A stretch of DNA of 64,000 nt from Bradyrhizobium sp. cir1 (GTDB lineage Bacteria; Pseudomonadota; Alphaproteobacteria; Rhizobiales; Xanthobacteraceae): positions 248,001 to 312,000 of the forward strand of contig NZ_JACIHE010000005.1 in the NCBI RefSeq assembly GCF_014198245.1, read 5' to 3'. Every line of letters begins with the position of its first letter. Within the stretch, counting starts at the first letter, position 1. The notes below the pieces were generated by a model. It was not told where the DNA came from and made no database searches. It saw only the letters and a program-made list of their open reading frames with translations. This document shows, one piece after another, positions 62,776-64,000 of the stretch. The position numbers and the translations under genes were made by a program.

Positions 62776-63012
62776 GAGGCTCGAATCTGGATTCGCTGAC
62801 AGCGCTATTCTAGGCCGTGTTGCGTCAAAAGCATGTGTTGGGCAACAGGAACGTGGCGGGCTGGGGAAGAAGGATGCCTATCACATTGAAGACATTGGAC
62901 GTTCGAGCGGGCCGCGCGCCGGCGGCCGGCCTTTGGCGGCGGTGTCGTGATTGTGGGGTGCCGGGCCGGGGTGTAGCATCGTGAAAAAATGGCAACAGGA
63001 CGGGAGGACGCC
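62776..63012. other. Divergent intergenic region between mutL and the RHH gene
   Basis: About 240 bases with no recognised gene or repeat. CGGGAGGACG just before 63013 is the ribosome site of the next gene. Confidence 0.4.
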
Positions 63013-63330
63013 ATGTGCCATCTCTTCGCGCACCAGCCCCAACGCGACTACGAATCCCAGACGCGTTCCTTACGGATCGGCGGCCATTGCACCTCGATCC
63101 GGCTGGAAATGGCATTCTGGGACACGCTGGAGGAGATCGCGGCCAAGGAGAGCATGAGCCTCGGCAAGTTCCTGACCACGCTCTACAACGAGGTGCTCGA
63201 CCATCACGGCGAGGTCAACAATTTTGCTTCGCTCCTGCGCTGCTCGTGTTTGATCTATCGCTCCCGGAGCGTCACGCCGGTCCAGGATTTCAAGGCCACG
63301 GTGGCGCCGATTCTCGACGCGGCCGAATAG
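63013..63330 (+). CDS. Ribbon-helix-helix (RHH_4) domain protein
   Basis: ATG 63013 with GGGAGGAC upstream. The 105-residue protein holds SLRIGGHCTSIRLEMAFWDT, LEEIAAKESMSLGKFLTTLY and NEVLDHHGEVNNFASLLRCS, the pattern of the RHH_4 family (strand, two helices). Such proteins may bind DNA or act as partner of another protein. A short Cys/His-containing leader precedes it (MCHLFAHQP). Alone between two divergent or repeat regions. Confidence 0.82.
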   Translation: MCHLFAHQPQRDYESQTRSLRIGGHCTSIRLEMAFWDTLEEIAAKESMSLGKFLTTLYNEVLDHHGEVNNFASLLRCSCLIYRSRSVTPVQDFKATVAPILDAAE

Positions 63331-63348
63331 CTGACCCAACAAAGGTGC

Positions 63349-63424
63349 GTAGCCCGGATGGAGCGCAGCGCAATCCGGGATTCGGGCGGCGGCCCCGGAT
63401 TACGCTGCGCTCCATCCGGGCTAC
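63349..63424. repeat. Palindromic repeat, GTAGCCCGGATGGAGCGC family
   Basis: GTAGCCCGGATGGAGCGCAG (63349-63368) is mirrored by CTGCGCTCCATCCGGGCTAC (63405-63424), a perfect 20-bp inverted repeat, with inner CGCAATCCGGGA/CCCCGGATTACG arms. Recognised as a frequent bacterial intergenic repeat. Confidence 0.9.
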
Positions 63425-63440
63425 GGGACTCCATCCACAT

Positions 63441-63527
63441 CGTCATTGCGAGGAGCACTTGCGACGAAGCAATCCAGAATCTTTCCGCGTCGGCCGTCTG
63501 GATTGCTTCGCTCCGCTCGCAATGACG
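63441..63527. repeat. Palindromic repeat, CGTCATTGCGAG family, copy 2
   Basis: CGTCATTGCGAGGAGC at one end and GCTCGCAATGACG at the other; GAAGCAATCCAGAATC mirrored by TCTGGATTGCTTCG inside. Same family as 47204-47320, and it adjoins the previous repeat. Confidence 0.85.
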
Positions 63528-63555
63528 GGGGAGAGAGCGGTTTGCTTATCGGGCG

Positions 63556-64000
63556 TTAGATCTCCTTCTTCTGCATCGCCCCCGCAATGTAGTCCGCCTG
63601 CCGGATCGCCAGCGCGACGATGGTCAGTGTCGGGTTGCAGGCCGCGCCGCTGGTGAACTGGCTGCCGTCGGAGACGAACAGGTTCTTGATGTCGTGGCTC
63701 TGCCCGAACTTGTTGACGACGCCGTCGCGCGGTTTTTCGCTCATCCGGTTGGTGCCGAGATTGTGCGTGCTCGGATAGGGCGGTGTCGGATAGGTCACGG
63801 TGGCGCCGACGGCGTTGTAGACGGCGGCGCCCTGCTTGTAGGCGTGGGCCCGCATCGCGACGTCGTTGGGATGATCGTCGAAATGCACGCTCGCCACCGG
63901 CTGCCCGAACTTGTCCTTCACAACAGGATCGAGCGTGATGCGGTTGGTCTCCTGCGGCATGTCCTCGCCGACCAGCCACATGCCGGCCATCCGCGGGTAG
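63556..64000 (-). CDS. GMC-family FAD oxidoreductase (C-terminal part)
   Basis: Only the last 148 or so residues are in the window; the gene continues past base 64000. The GMC C-terminal domain shows TPPYPSTHNLGTNRMSEKPR, which carries the active-site His, NLFVSDGSQFTSGAACNPTL then TIVALAIRQADYI, where the Asn of NPTLTI is the second catalytic residue. GMC enzymes oxidise alcohols or sugars such as gluconate or glucose at the membrane; a bacterial membrane-bound three-subunit dehydrogenase is possible. Substrate unknown. Confidence 0.88.
   Translation of the reverse strand, partial: YPRMAGMWLVGEDMPQETNRITLDPVVKDKFGQPVASVHFDDHPNDVAMRAHAYKQGAAVYNAVGATVTYPTPPYPSTHNLGTNRMSEKPRDGVVNKFGQSHDIKNLFVSDGSQFTSGAACNPTLTIVALAIRQADYIAGAMQKKEI

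Overview
The window looks like a chromosomal segment of a Bradyrhizobium-type alphaproteobacterium (Nitrobacteraceae). The DNA is GC-rich, GTG and TTG starts are common, groESL carries a CIRCE operator, there is an alphaproteobacterial CheZ, an island of KDO/lipid A genes, and many short palindromic intergenic repeats that I recognise from Bradyrhizobium and Rhodopseudomonas genomes. The genus is an inference from family resemblance; no rRNA or tRNA gene is visible.

Layout. 0-5 kb: an HxlR regulator divergent from an SDR oxidoreductase, an amidohydrolase with its own operator-like palindrome, rpmJ, small secreted/TPR proteins and an alpha/beta hydrolase. 5-10.5 kb: a cytochrome c and the glycolate oxidase genes glcD, glcE, glcF, with a small monooxygenase on the other strand between glcD and glcE. 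10.5-16.4 kb: a histone H1-like Lys/Ala-rich protein, a TorF-type porin, a BacA/YddA-type ABC transporter and an L-lactate permease; glycolate oxidase and lactate permease together suggest 2-hydroxyacid use. 18.3-20.6 kb: groES-groEL. 21-26.5 kb: CheZ, an L,D-transpeptidase, a DUF2076 protein, and a translationally coupled glycosyltransferase/ChbG-type deacetylase pair. 26.5-31.4 kb: hisG-hisZ, rsmE and ubiA. 31.4-35.5 kb: a very large TPR protein and a DUF6101 protein. 35.7-41.5 kb: pmbA, a CysQ-type phosphatase, a DUF4170 protein, a DUF374 acyltransferase, waaA and lpxK, tightly packed for envelope lipid biosynthesis.

41.5-55 kb is more mosaic: a TadG-TadE-TadE group, a duplicated small secreted gene with one copy decayed, DUF2093, a hydrolase lacking the usual nucleophile, xseA, a three-gene hydrolase/membrane/winged-helix operon, then a visibly AT-richer island (about 51.9-55.1 kb) with a NYN-domain (PIN-like) protein and two distantly related short proteins sharing an N-x-x-K-H motif. 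A MITE-like element with 16-bp terminal inverted repeats sits between the NYN gene and one of those partners. 55.2-64 kb returns to housekeeping: purD, a fluoroacetate-dehalogenase-like enzyme with every known key residue, tadA, an rRNA pseudouridine synthase with a roughly 330-residue Arg/Asp-rich N-terminal extension, rsmD, mutL, a ribbon-helix-helix protein and the end of a GMC oxidoreductase.

At least nine kinds of palindromic intergenic repeat occur, mostly within a few tens of bases of stop codons. A 23-bp sequence is repeated upstream of rpmJ and of the dehalogenase. The best candidate for something undescribed is the NYN plus N-x-x-K-H protein island; its function cannot be assigned from sequence alone.
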